From the NCBI GenBank assembly GCA_048594975.1, contig JBMDXQ010000101.1:1-64000 (forward strand): a stretch of 64,000 bases of DNA, given 5' to 3'. The stretch is from JBMDXB01 sp048594975. Its GTDB lineage: Bacteria > Acidobacteriota > Vicinamibacteria > Vicinamibacterales > 2-12-FULL-66-21. The position numbers were made by a program, and so were the translations under genes. Below are positions 1 through 7,579 of the stretch, piece after piece. Numbering within the stretch: position 1 is the stretch's first letter; each line of letters opens with the position of its first letter. Below the pieces are notes generated by a model, which was given only the letters and a program-made list of their open reading frames with translations, did not search any database and was not told where the DNA came from.

Positions 1-142
1 CGATGATCGCGACCACAATCTCGAGCAGGATGGCGACCGTGGTCGCGCCCAGCGCGCCCCAGGTGAACGAGATGACCAGTGCACGAAATCCCGAGGTTTT
101 GCCAAGGCGGTGGGCGGCAAAAGCCAAGAGCGCGATGGCGAT
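1..142 (-). CDS. Partial membrane protein, PrsW-like fragment
   Basis: The minus strand reads an open frame of about 47 hydrophobic residues running off the left edge. It includes LLAFAAHRLGKTSGF followed by a Trp-Gly-Ala-Leu-Gly-Ala stretch and a Leu-Leu-Glu-Ile helix. The pattern small hydrophobic helix, arginine-rich loop, 'F-W-G-A ... L-E' resembles the N-terminal part of PrsW-family intramembrane proteases. No start codon is visible on the right-hand side: the frame continues without ATG into the histidine-kinase coding sequence, so the N-terminus appears missing. The assignment rests on pattern recognition of one short segment and could be another multi-pass membrane protein. Confidence 0.35.
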   Translation of the reverse strand, partial: MAIALLAFAAHRLGKTSGFRALVISFTWGALGATTVAILLEIVVAII

Positions 143-147
143 GACGC

Positions 148-936
148 GTGGACGGGCACGTGCTGTCGCGCGGGGTCCCGGTCCGCCGCGAGCCCGGTGG
201 GCCGGTGGTCCGGATCGTGGGCACGCACCTCGATCTGACCGAGCGGAGGAAGACCGACGCCGAGCGCGCGCGCAGCGAGCTGCTCGCCCGGCTGGTGTTC
301 GCGCAGGAGGACGAGCGCCGCCGCATCGCGCGCGACATGCACGACGAGTTCGGCGAGCACCTGACTGCGCTCGCGCTGCGGATCGGGCGGCTGAAGGAGG
401 CGTGCGCCGGAAGCGAGCTCGCCGGACCGGTGAACGCGCTCGAGGCGATCGCGCGCGACCTCGATCGCGACGTCGATCGCCTCGTCTGGGAGCTGCGCCC
501 GACCGCGCTGGACGATCTCGGGCTCAGGGCGGCCCTTGCCAACTACATCCGGGACTGGTCCGATCGCGTTCACATCCCCGCCCGGCTGCACACGGCAGGA
601 CTGCTCGACGAGCGGCTCGCGTCGGAGCTCGAGACGACGCTCTACCGGATCGCGCAGGAGGCGCTCAACAACGCCGCCAAGTATTCGCGCGCACGCCACG
701 TCGACGTGCTCCTCGAGCGCCGTCCCGACTGCGTTCTGCTCATCGTCGAGGACGACGGGATCGGGTTCGATCCGGAGAGCGCCGGCAACCGCCGTGGGTT
801 CGGCCTGGTCGGCATGCAGGAACGCGCCGCGCTGATCGGCGCCAGCCTGCAAATCGAAACGGCGCCGGGCAAAGGCACGACCGTGCTCGTTCGCGTCGAC
901 ACCCCGTCGGGCTCCAGCGCCCCGAGCCATGGCTGA
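148..936 (+). CDS. Histidine kinase (HisKA_3), 5'-truncated within its PAS/PAC domain
   Basis: Sensor kinase of the NarX/DegS class that would phosphorylate the response regulator encoded just downstream. The HisKA_3 phospho-acceptor box is DERRRIARDMHDEFGEHLT at about residues 53-71, with His in RDMHDE. The HATPase_c domain follows, with an N-box around EALNNAAKYS, G1 box VEDDGIGFDPE and G2 box GFGLVGMQERA. The protein begins at a GTG inside what is normally the PAC end of a PAS domain (VLSRG...GTHLDLTERRK), and an in-frame TGA lies six bases upstream. The PAS sensor and anything before it are therefore missing. It overlaps the regulator gene by 8 bases, as in an intact two-component operon. 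It may be expressed as a soluble stub or be a decaying gene. Confidence 0.8.
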   Translation: MDGHVLSRGVPVRREPGGPVVRIVGTHLDLTERRKTDAERARSELLARLVFAQEDERRRIARDMHDEFGEHLTALALRIGRLKEACAGSELAGPVNALEAIARDLDRDVDRLVWELRPTALDDLGLRAALANYIRDWSDRVHIPARLHTAGLLDERLASELETTLYRIAQEALNNAAKYSRARHVDVLLERRPDCVLLIVEDDGIGFDPESAGNRRGFGLVGMQERAALIGASLQIETAPGKGTTVLVRVDTPSGSSAPSHG

Positions 937-1591
937 AAAGAGCCGGCCGCTCCGCATCCTCCTCGCCGACGACCACGTGACGGTTCGTCAGGGGCTGAAG
1001 CTCCTGATCGACGGCGAGCTCGACATGAAAGTCGTCGCCGAGGCCGGCGACGGCGAGGAGGCCGTGCGGCGGGCGCGCGACGCAAAGCCGGACGTCGTCA
1101 TCATGGACATTTCGATGCCCGGGATGAACGGCCTGGCCGCGACGCGCGCCCTGAAGGAGATTCAGCCGAATGCCGTGATCGTGACGTTAACCCGCCACGG
1201 CGACGACGCCTACCTGCAGGAGCTGCTGCGTGCCGGCGTGTCCGGCTACGTGCTGAAACGCAGCGCGCCCGCCGAACTGCTGCAGGCCATCCGCGCGACC
1301 GCTGCGGGCGGCCAGTACCTGGATTCCACCCTCACCGCGCGCGTCACCGAGAGCTACGTCGGCAAGGAAGGGCGCGGGAAAAAACCGGCGACCGCGCTGA
1401 CCGAGCGCGAGGCAGGGGTGCTGCGGCTCATCGCCACGGGCTACAGCAACAAGGAGATCGCGGCGCGACTCGAGGTCAGCGTCAAGACCGTCGAAGCGCA
1501 CAAGGCGAACGCGATGCGAAAGCTCGAACTGAGCGGGCGGATCGACATCGTCAAGTACGCCATCCTCCAGGGCTGGCTCGACAACGCTTGA
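929..1591 (+). CDS. NarL/FixJ-family response regulator (REC + LuxR HTH)
   Basis: DNA-binding response regulator, 220 residues, usual size for the family. The receiver domain (about 8-125) shows the acidic pair D14-D15, phospho-acceptor Asp60 in VVIMDISMPGMNG, and the conserved Lys in YVLKRSAP. A LuxR-type helix-turn-helix occupies about 150-210, with ALTEREAGVLRLIATGYSNK and the recognition-helix pattern SVKTVEAHKANAMRKL. The ATG lies inside the end of the kinase gene (8-base overlap), so the two are translationally coupled and probably a cognate pair. The truncated kinase means the input signal cannot be guessed. Targets are unknown. Confidence 0.93.
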   Translation: MAEKSRPLRILLADDHVTVRQGLKLLIDGELDMKVVAEAGDGEEAVRRARDAKPDVVIMDISMPGMNGLAATRALKEIQPNAVIVTLTRHGDDAYLQELLRAGVSGYVLKRSAPAELLQAIRATAAGGQYLDSTLTARVTESYVGKEGRGKKPATALTEREAGVLRLIATGYSNKEIAARLEVSVKTVEAHKANAMRKLELSGRIDIVKYAILQGWLDNA

Positions 1592-1711
1592 CCGATTCCC
1601 GAGCGAGAACCGTCATCAGGGATTTCCCCTAGACCCATTTCGGGACGTTCCCGATAGCCGCCGGAGCCCGCGCTCGATTACAGTCGCCGGTCATCGGGGC
1701 CTGGAGGGGGC

Positions 1712-2179
1712 ATGGCACGGGCACTCAAACTGATCGAAAGAGTCGCCGTGGCGGCTGCGCCGCGCGACTTCGGGCTGCCGTCCGGAAGCCCGCGGGACGC
1801 CGGACCGATCGATGACCGGGAGCTCGCCCGCCGGACGCGGGCGAACGTAATGGTCCTGGGCAGTCAGCGCGTGGCGAGCGACCTCGTCGTGTCGCTGTGG
1901 CACAAGTTCGAGGGACCGGTCGTCGTCCGCCACGACGGCGAGCGCCTGCGGCTCTCGCCGAGCCCGGAACCGGCCCGGACAATGGTGCTTCACGGGGTCG
2001 ATACGCTCACACACCAGGAGCAGGTCGCGCTGAACCGCTGGCTCGACGCGAGCGGCGGGCGCACGCGTATCGTCAGCACGGCGCCCCCCTCTCTGCTGGA
2101 AATGGTCGAAGCACAGGCGTTCGACGCGCAGCTCTACTACCGCCTCAACGTGCTGTGCCTGGATCTGCGCTCCGCCTGA
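1712..2179 (+). CDS. Small sigma-54-activator-like domain protein
   Basis: A 155-residue protein resembling a shrunken AAA+ sigma-54 interaction domain. VMVLGSQRVASDLVVSLWH sits where the P-loop region would be, TMVLHGVDTLTHQEQVALNRW matches the Walker B/'L-x-x-V-x-x-L' segment, and TRIVSTAPPSLLEMV...YYRLNVLCLDL matches the sensor I and 'LYYRLNV' segment typical of NtrC-type activators. No GxxGxGKE Walker A and no GAFTGA loop are present, so ATP hydrolysis and direct activation of sigma-54 look unlikely. A GGAGGGGG ribosome-binding site precedes ATG by a short gap. It may act as a partner or inhibitor of a full-length activator, which is inference. A sigma-54-type promoter is seen elsewhere in the window (near 52380). 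Confidence 0.7.
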   Translation: MARALKLIERVAVAAAPRDFGLPSGSPRDAGPIDDRELARRTRANVMVLGSQRVASDLVVSLWHKFEGPVVVRHDGERLRLSPSPEPARTMVLHGVDTLTHQEQVALNRWLDASGGRTRIVSTAPPSLLEMVEAQAFDAQLYYRLNVLCLDLRSA

Positions 2180-2227
2180 CCTGAGTGCCGCGCGCCGCCG
2201 CCCGGGCGCGGCTCCCGGGCAGCGCGA

Positions 2228-3649
2228 TCATGCGGGCAGTTCCCAGCCCTTTCGGTAGTTCCCCTCGATGAAGGGCCGCGCTTCCGGCGCGTTCGCCGCC
2301 TTCATGCCGGCAGCGTCCCACTTCACCACCTTCCCGGTCCGGAGCGCGAGCGTGCCGAGGAGCATGAACTCGGTGAGCCGCGCACCGTAGCCGAAGTTGC
2401 TGCAGGCCGGCGTGCCGCCCTTGCAGGCCTGGAGCCAGTCGGCGTGGTGACCGGCGACGCGCGGGAGCGTCTTCGGCGGCCGGTTGTACCCGAAATGCAG
2501 GTCCAGCGGGAGCAGCCGCGGCATGCCCGACCAGCCCGCGCACGTGAGAATCCCCTTGTCGCCGATCACCATCAGGCCGTTCTCCCCTTCGCCGAGGCGC
2601 TGGCGCGGGTCGTCGGGGTCGATGCCGAGCGGCGTGGGCGGCCGGAGCCCGTTGTCGTACCAGTAGACCGTGAGCGGTCCGCGATCGCCCTGCGGCCCGT
2701 ACTGATACGTGACCAGGTGGCTCCCGATGCTCATCGCCGGGTCCACGTGCGAGGCCCTGGCCTCCATCGTGGCCGGCGAATCGAGGCCGAGCGCGTTGAA
2801 CGCGGGATCGACATGGTGGATGCCCATATCCGGCATCGCGCCGTTGCCGAAGTCCCAGTAGGACCGCCAGACGAACGGCGCAATTCGCGGGCTGAACGGC
2901 CGTTCGGCGCGGGGTCCAAGCCACAGGTCCCAGTTCAGCCCCGGCGGCTGCACCGCGGGAGCGGCCGGCGGCGGCGGCTGATACCTGCCGCGCTGCGGGT
3001 CGCCGCTCCACGCGTGCACCTCGCGCACCGCCCCGATCGCGCCGTCGGTGAGCCACTCGACCGTCAGCCGATGGCCCTCGCTCGATCGTCCGTGATTGCC
3101 CATCTGCGTGGCGACGCCCGTCTCCTTCGCAACCCGGGCCACGAGCCGCGCCTCGCGGATGTTGTGGGTGAGCGGCTTCTCGCAGTAAACGTGCTTGCCC
3201 GCCTTCATGGCGATGATCGACACGTAGGCGTGCAGGTGGTCGGGCGTGGCGATGAGGACGGCATCGATCGCCTTTTCCTTCTCGAGCATGACGCGGAAGT
3301 CCTCGTACACCGCGCACCGGTGATTCGGCGTCTTGCCGGCGTAGTGCTGCTCGACCTCCGCCCTGACCGGGCCGCGGCCCGCCCTGCCGCCGTAGTACCA
3401 GGCGGAGAGGTCCCAATCCTCCGCCGGATCGGCGAGGGCGATGATCTGGCAGTCCTCCTCCTGGAAGAGCGCGCGCGCGTTGGTCCTGCCCTGGCCGCCG
3501 GCGCCGATGATGGCCACGTTGACCTTGTCGCTCGGGGCGACGAAACGCTGGCCGCCGAGCACGTGCCTCGGCACGATGGTAAAACCCGCGGCGGCAGCAG
3601 TGGTCGTCGCGATGAACCGGCGGCGGGTGGTGGTGGGCTTGGGATTCAT
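2228..3649 (-). CDS. Gfo/Idh/MocA-family oxidoreductase with Tat signal
   Basis: NAD(P)-dependent sugar or inositol-type dehydrogenase, predicted periplasmic, 473 residues. A twin-arginine signal is visible right after the chosen start (MNPKPTTTRRRFIATTT, then an alanine-rich hydrophobic stretch). The Rossmann fold follows with VNVAIIGAGGQGRTNARAL, then AVLIATPDHLHAYVSIIAMK and the family hallmark GKHVYCEKPLTHN (catalytic-region Lys). The C-terminal half has the GFO_IDH_MocA C domain. The start at 3649 is preferred over longer in-frame options because it places the Tat motif at the N-terminus and is preceded by an AGAGGACA ribosome-binding site. It stands alone with no operon partner. Such exported members are common in Acidobacteriota, Planctomycetota and Verrucomicrobiota; the substrate is unknown. 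Confidence 0.92.
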   Translation of the reverse strand: MNPKPTTTRRRFIATTTAAAAGFTIVPRHVLGGQRFVAPSDKVNVAIIGAGGQGRTNARALFQEEDCQIIALADPAEDWDLSAWYYGGRAGRGPVRAEVEQHYAGKTPNHRCAVYEDFRVMLEKEKAIDAVLIATPDHLHAYVSIIAMKAGKHVYCEKPLTHNIREARLVARVAKETGVATQMGNHGRSSEGHRLTVEWLTDGAIGAVREVHAWSGDPQRGRYQPPPPAAPAVQPPGLNWDLWLGPRAERPFSPRIAPFVWRSYWDFGNGAMPDMGIHHVDPAFNALGLDSPATMEARASHVDPAMSIGSHLVTYQYGPQGDRGPLTVYWYDNGLRPPTPLGIDPDDPRQRLGEGENGLMVIGDKGILTCAGWSGMPRLLPLDLHFGYNRPPKTLPRVAGHHADWLQACKGGTPACSNFGYGARLTEFMLLGTLALRTGKVVKWDAAGMKAANAPEARPFIEGNYRKGWELPA

Positions 3650-3937
3650 GCTTGTCCTCTTAACTCCTATTCTCACCGATCGCCGACCGTGCTGCAGCGG
3701 TTGCGAGGGGGTTTTCCGGCAGCGGGCGCCCACGGCCTGCGGTGCCAGGATTCCGACAGTGGCCTCCGGCGACGCTCGTCCGCGCGATCCCGCCTGGCCG
3801 GGCGAACCTCACCAGCGCCGGTGTCGTCGGGGGCGCGTGCGGAACCGAACTCGACTTGATGCGGTGCTCGATCTCGGTCACCATGCCGCGGTGGCACGTC
3901 TCACGAGGGAGCACGACCGCCCGGAATTCGTGCACCT
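3650..3937. other. Intergenic stretch upstream of the ligD remnant
   Basis: Apart from the ribosome-binding site and presumed promoter of the minus-strand oxidoreductase at its left end, no convincing gene, repeat or RNA was seen. Open frames across it show no recognisable domain. Coding homology to LigD begins only at 3938. Confidence 0.5.
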
Positions 3938-4159
3938 ATGGCGGCACGCGTGACCGATCGGCTGCCGGACGGCACCGAGTGGATGTACGAGGTGAAGTTC
4001 GACGGCTATCGCGCGCTGCTGAAGGATCGGGACCGCGTGCGGATCGTGTCCCGGAACGAAAGGGACCTGACCCACGCCTATCCGTCGGCAGCCGCCGCGG
4101 TGCGCGCGCTGGCAGCGGAGCGGGCGGTGGTCGACGGCGAGATCGTGGCGGTCGACTAA
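3938..4159 (+). pseudogene. ligD: ligD (ATP-dependent DNA ligase) 5' fragment
   Basis: Encodes the start of the ligase domain of an LigD-type NHEJ DNA ligase: RLPDGTEWMYEVKFDGYRAL contains the adenylation motif with catalytic Lys (E-V-K-F-D-G-Y-R), and VVDGEIVAVD is the next conserved ligase motif. A normal ligase domain continues for roughly 250 more residues, but here a TAA follows immediately after DGEIVAVD. The remainder of the domain reappears about 1.8 kb away at 5977, in the same orientation. No polymerase or phosphoesterase domain precedes it. The gene is therefore broken, and NHEJ ligase activity cannot come from this locus. Confidence 0.85.
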
Positions 4160-4171
4160 TGGTGAGCGACC

Positions 4172-4240
4172 CGTAATGTGCAGTCGCGGTGGTTCGCGGC
4201 GGGAGACTGGCGCATCAGAGCGAGAGCGCTGCACATTACG
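4172..4240. repeat. 12-bp perfect inverted repeat at the edge of the ligD insertion
   Basis: CGTAATGTGCAG at 4172-4183 is exactly the reverse complement of CTGCACATTACG at 4229-4240, with a 45-bp spacer. It lies 13 bp beyond the point where ligD homology stops and downstream of the inserted hydrolase (minus strand). A nearby pair of direct repeats TGACAACGA, 21 bp apart (from about 4268 and 4289), follows. It could be a recombination site or terminus of the inserted element, or a terminator for the hydrolase. No integron attC consensus (GTTRRRY/RYYYAAC) was found. Confidence 0.6.
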
Positions 4241-4345
4241 ATCGTTGTTCCTTTAGGGATGAACCGTGACAACGAGTCGCGCATTACTGACAACGACGCG
4301 ACATTCCTTGTCCGTCGATGGTGCGCACGCCCAATTAGCGCGCCG

Positions 4346-5318
4346 TCACCTCGGCGCTCCACGGGAACGCTGCAGGAAAGGCATGACAGCCTCATTGTAA
4401 AAGTTGGGGTTCTCCCCATGCATCCCGTGACCTGCCCCCGGCACCATTATGTGCGATTCACCCTCGAGGCAACGTTCCAGTTCGGCCGTGATCAGGAAGA
4501 ACATCGCGGGGCTTCGCTCTCCCGTCACCAAGAGCGTCGGCCGTGTCAACTTCCCCAAATTCCCACAGTCGAGAGGAGGCAGGTTGGCGGAGAGCTCGGT
4601 CAATGAACTGCGATCGCAATTCTGGTGCTTGTTTTTCGACCAACACCGCTCGTCGAGATTGTGGGAGGTTATCGAAACACGCGGTCTTTCCACAGATGCC
4701 ATCGATGAATCGTCGCATGCCGTCCTCGAGGTCTCCACCCTCAAATGCCTTGCGTGATGGCTCGATGACCCGTGCGATCCACGACTGCCGCATGGCTTCT
4801 CCCACCGATGTGCTTGGCAGGAGCGACAGGACGGGCGGCTCGCCGAGAACGAGGCTGCGCACGAGCTCGTCATGGTCCAGTGCCAGCGCGAGCGCGATAT
4901 ACGCGCCATAAGAGTTCCCCACCAGATGCGCCGGAGCCGCTTTCAGTCGCGTGATCAGCGCTTGTAGATCCGCAACGTGAATGCTAAGAGGATTCACATC
5001 TTTGTCCCGTGGCGGAGAGTTGGGCGGGGAAAACCGCCGGCTGTAGGCGATGACCCGGAATGTCGTGGCGAACGTTTGCACCTGCCTCTCAAAGGTGTGC
5101 AGATCTCCAAGGCCGCCATGAACGAATACGACCGCCTCCCCTTTACCGCATTCGAAGTAGTGGAGCGTTGTCTGATTGACCTGGATAGGTCGGATGTCGG
5201 GGTCACACGCTTTCGGCTGAGCTTCTGGATCACTGAGAGAAGCGCCGACCGCGAGCAGTGCGATCAGGGTCAGCTTCAGCGGTACCGCTGCTGGTGTGAG
5301 CCGAGAGTTCAGATGCAT
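4346..5318 (-). pseudogene. Exported alpha/beta hydrolase with one frameshift
   Basis: Reads from 5318 as a signal-peptide protein (LTLIALLAVGASLSDPEAQ) followed by an alpha/beta-hydrolase fold: oxyanion region VVFVHGGLGDLH, nucleophile elbow VGNSYGAYIAL (Ser in GNSYG), cap region, then RPTLLVTGERSP and catalytic His in VPGAGHGMHGENP. The first frame continues only to QAPELRSQF. The remainder (TELSANLPPLDCGNLGKL onward) is one base out of frame, consistent with an ATG ACC codon pair having become ATTGACC near 4600-4605. Apart from that indel the whole fold, about 320 residues, is present. The gene sits inside the element that interrupts ligD and is visibly less GC-rich than its surroundings, suggesting recent acquisition. 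A sequencing error is the alternative explanation for the frameshift. Confidence 0.82.
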
Positions 5319-5372
5319 CGGAGGGACCTCAACGAGGCTTGGGAAGTGATAACACGGCTGGCATTATCCGAC

Positions 5373-5474
5373 TCATCTCGCCGTCCAGAGCGACTGCATA
5401 TTCGCCGGGTGCAGGCCGAGTATATTCAGTCCAGCACCGGCCTCCAAAAGCGTGGCGATCGGCCCTGCCGTCAT
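5373..5474 (-). CDS. Candidate 33-residue small ORF in the insertion
   Basis: An ATG at 5474 follows a strong AGGAGAG ribosome-binding site and opens a 33-codon frame (begins MTAGPIATLLEAGAGLNIL) ending in TGA. It lies between the recombinase remnant and the hydrolase and points the same way as both. No family was recognised. It could be a leader peptide for the hydrolase, the truncated N-terminus of a decayed gene, or chance. Confidence 0.3.
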   Translation of the reverse strand: MTAGPIATLLEAGAGLNILGLHPANMQSLWTAR

Positions 5475-5577
5475 CGCTCTCTCCTGACCTTAATCGGTCA
5501 GCGAACGCCTTTGAGGCTGTGATACAGGTTCTTATCAGAGACGTTCGAGCCATTTCAGAATCGACGTGGTCCGTGCG

Positions 5578-5968
5578 TCACAAGGCGAGGCCGCCGTCGT
5601 CATAGTCGATTGGACGCGATTGCTCTGGGGCTTTTCGCTTCATTTCGAGATCGACGGTCGCGTATCGGTTCGTCGTGGTCACACTGGCGTGGCCAAGCCA
5701 CTGACTGATGGTGACCATGTCGACGCCCGATCGAAGCAGGTGTACGGCCGTGCTGTGGCGCATGCTGTGGGGATGCAATCGCTTCGTCGCCAACGTCGGG
5801 ATCGTCTCGCCGCTCGCGTGCAGTACTTCGCGAGGATGTAGCGCACCCCGAACCGTGTCAGAGGCCCACCGCGATGGTTAACAAAATGGCCGGTCGGCGT
5901 GTGGTTGGGTGCTGCGCTCGGCGAGGAGCGCGCTCAAGAGCTCAGCCGTCTGTGACCAGAGCGGGCAG
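5578..5968 (-). pseudogene. Tyrosine recombinase (integrase) C-terminal remnant, frameshifted
   Basis: The downstream half reads LHPHSMRHSTAVHLLRSG then VTISQWLGHASVTTTNRY, the HxxR and LGH boxes of the catalytic domain, with the nucleophile Tyr in TNRYATVD. Reading further upstream in a second frame gives CPLWSQTAELLSALLAER and HFVNHRGGPLTRFGVRYIL, which are the expected preceding segments of the same family. The two frames meet around 5810-5825, so a frameshift is present. Homology stops abruptly at about 5970, exactly where ligD resumes, so the N-terminal half was lost. It is probably the enzyme, or a relative of the enzyme, that brought the hydrolase here. Confidence 0.85.
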
Positions 5969-5976
5969 ATCAGGTA

Positions 5977-6365
5977 ATGGCCGCGGTCAGAGCGCTCGGG
6001 CTCGAGGGGGTGATCGCCAAACGAAAGCACTCCCGCTACGGATCGACGCTCTGCTGGTCGGCTACTACGAGGCTCGCCATCTGCGCTTCGCGGGCAGGGT
6101 ACGCGCCGGGTTCACGCCGCACCTGCGGCGCGACGTGTTCGCCCGCCTGAAGCCGCTCGAGCGCGAGCGGTGCCCGTTCGTCGACCTGCCGAACAGCCGG
6201 ACGTCCCACTGGGGCGGGGGCGTGACACCGGAGCAGATGCAGGAGATGCGCTGGCTGAAGCCGGCTCTGGTCGCGCAGATGCGGTTCGTGGAGTGGACGG
6301 GGGACGGCCACCTGCGCCACGCGGCGTTACCGACAAGCGCACCGCCGACAACGCCGCGAGACCTA
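5977..6365 (+). pseudogene. ligD: ligD 3' fragment with internal deletion and frameshift
   Basis: Resumes LigD ligase-domain homology in the same orientation as 3938-4159: ALGLEGVIAKRKHSRY (ligase motif with Lys), then, after a frame change near 6041 and loss of about 40 residues, ALLVGYYEARHLRFAGRVRAG, CPFVDLPNSRTSHWGGGVTP and VAQMRFVEWTGDGHLRHA, the OB-fold end of LigD. The last residues (TDKRTADN) again shift frame. Together with the 5' fragment it shows that about 100 codons were replaced by the 1.8 kb insertion and that the remnant has since accumulated indels. Confidence 0.85.
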
Positions 6366-6468
6366 GGGGGAGCGATAGCGAATTGGCCGGTGCACCGGGT
6401 GCGGCGATGCGCTGCCGCGCTTCTGTGCTACGCTGCCGCGGCCGCACGTCGGAACGGGAGGCCGAGGC

Positions 6469-6903
6469 ATGGCGCGAGAGGATCCGCTTCGCAACTATCG
6501 CTTCCGCGTCGAGATCGAGGGGATCGCTGCCGGCGCGTTCAGCGAGGTGTTCATCGAGCCGACAACCACGGCGGTCATCGAGTACCGCGAAGGCGGGGAC
6601 CTCGCGCGCGTGCGCAAGGTCCCCGGCCTGACGAAGTTCGGCAACGTCACGCTGAAGCGAGGCGTCACCGCGTCGCTCGAGCTGTTCAACTGGCATCTCC
6701 AGGTGGTGCGCGGGGAGATGTCCAGCGCCCGCAGGAACCTGACGATTATCGTGCTCGACGAGGCGGGCCGGGACGTCGCGCGTTTCAACGTCTTCGACGC
6801 CTGGCCGATCCGGTACGACCCTGGTGACCTGAACGCGAAGGGCAACGACGTGTTCATCGAGTCGCTGGAGCTCGTGAACGAGGGCCTCGAGCGAGTCTCG
6901 TGA
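6469..6903 (+). CDS. Phage T4 gp19-like tail-tube protein
   Basis: 144 residues, typical length for the T4 gp19 / contractile-injection tube family (conserved phage tail region protein). Recognisable segments are NYRFRVEIEGIAAGAFSEV, the EYREGGDLARVRKVPGLTK loop, GNVTLKRGVTASLELFNWH and the C-terminal strand GNDVFIESLELVNEGLERV. In phages and extracellular contractile injection systems these proteins stack as hexameric rings forming the inner tube. It is followed after 13 bases by a second, divergent member. No sheath, baseplate, AAA+ ATPase or phage gene was seen within the window, so the pair is orphan here. Start: ATG with GGGAGGCCGAGGC just upstream. Confidence 0.85.
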   Translation: MAREDPLRNYRFRVEIEGIAAGAFSEVFIEPTTTAVIEYREGGDLARVRKVPGLTKFGNVTLKRGVTASLELFNWHLQVVRGEMSSARRNLTIIVLDEAGRDVARFNVFDAWPIRYDPGDLNAKGNDVFIESLELVNEGLERVS

Positions 6904-6916
6904 GAGAGGCACCGCC

Positions 6917-7429
6917 GTGAACGAGCCGGGACGAACCCCCGAAGGATCCGTGAGGGCCGCGGCGGGCCGGCGGACCGAGCCGCTCATCGCCGCGGGATTC
7001 CGCGTGGAGATCGAGGGCTTGGCGGAGGCCGCGGCCGTCGAAGTCGTCCTGCCCGACGCCCGCATCGTCGCGGAGCGCGGCGATCGGACCGTCCAGTACG
7101 GCCCGCTCACGCTGCGACGCGCACTGACGCGTTCACAGGACTGGTACCAGTGGTGGCACCGGGCGCGTCATCCCGAGGGCGCGGAGGTGGCGCGGACGGT
7201 GCGCGTCATCCTCGTCGACCGAACCCGGATGGACGTTGCGGCATGGACGTTCGCGAAGGCGCAGCCGATCGCTTACAGCCTGTCGCCGCTGAACGCCCTG
7301 GCCAACGCCCCGGTTGTGGAGACGCTCGAGGTGTCCGTCAGCGGATTCGAAGCGGTGTACGACGCGTCAACGGGCGACCCGCCTGCTGCCGGCCCTCAGC
7401 CGAGCACCGTCGGCAATCGGCACGCGTGA
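6917..7429 (+). CDS. Second gp19-like tail-tube protein, divergent
   Basis: 170 residues. FRVEIEGLAEAAAVEVVLPD at the start, YGPLTLRRALTRSQDWYQWW in the middle and the ending VVETLEVSVSGFEAVYD align with the same positions of the preceding tube protein, although overall identity looks low. A 25-residue N-terminal extension and a Pro/Ala-rich tail of about 20 residues are additional. The 13-base spacing implies co-transcription with the first copy. Injection systems often carry two or three tube paralogues, one forming the tube body and one the baseplate-proximal ring, so the pair may be a remnant of such a cluster. Confidence 0.75.
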   Translation: MNEPGRTPEGSVRAAAGRRTEPLIAAGFRVEIEGLAEAAAVEVVLPDARIVAERGDRTVQYGPLTLRRALTRSQDWYQWWHRARHPEGAEVARTVRVILVDRTRMDVAAWTFAKAQPIAYSLSPLNALANAPVVETLEVSVSGFEAVYDASTGDPPAAGPQPSTVGNRHA

Positions 7430-7579
7430 CGGTGGCGCATGCGCCCCGCGTGACGCCAGACCGATCTCATGGTGCCTGCGGAGACCGTGAGCCGACGCGA
7501 GCTCCTGCGATCCGCCAGTCCCACCTCGTGCCGTCGCGGTTGTTGGGGTGAGGCCCGCGGCTGTCGGCCCGTCGGCGCC

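Noticed and set aside
2444..3859. 471-codon plus-strand ORF
   Set aside because: Exactly antisense to the Gfo/Idh/MocA gene, whose Tat signal, Rossmann and EKP motifs are clear.
4172..4240. Integron attC site
   Set aside because: The inverted repeat lacks GTTRRRY and RYYYAAC core sites, and the recombinase remnant does not show the IntI-specific insert in what remains.
4160..5976. Insertion sequence with DDE transposase
   Set aside because: No transposase or terminal repeats bounding the segment. The only mobility gene is a tyrosine-recombinase fragment.
6469..7429. Prophage
   Set aside because: Only two tube-like genes. No capsid, terminase, portal, lysis or replication genes in 64 kb.
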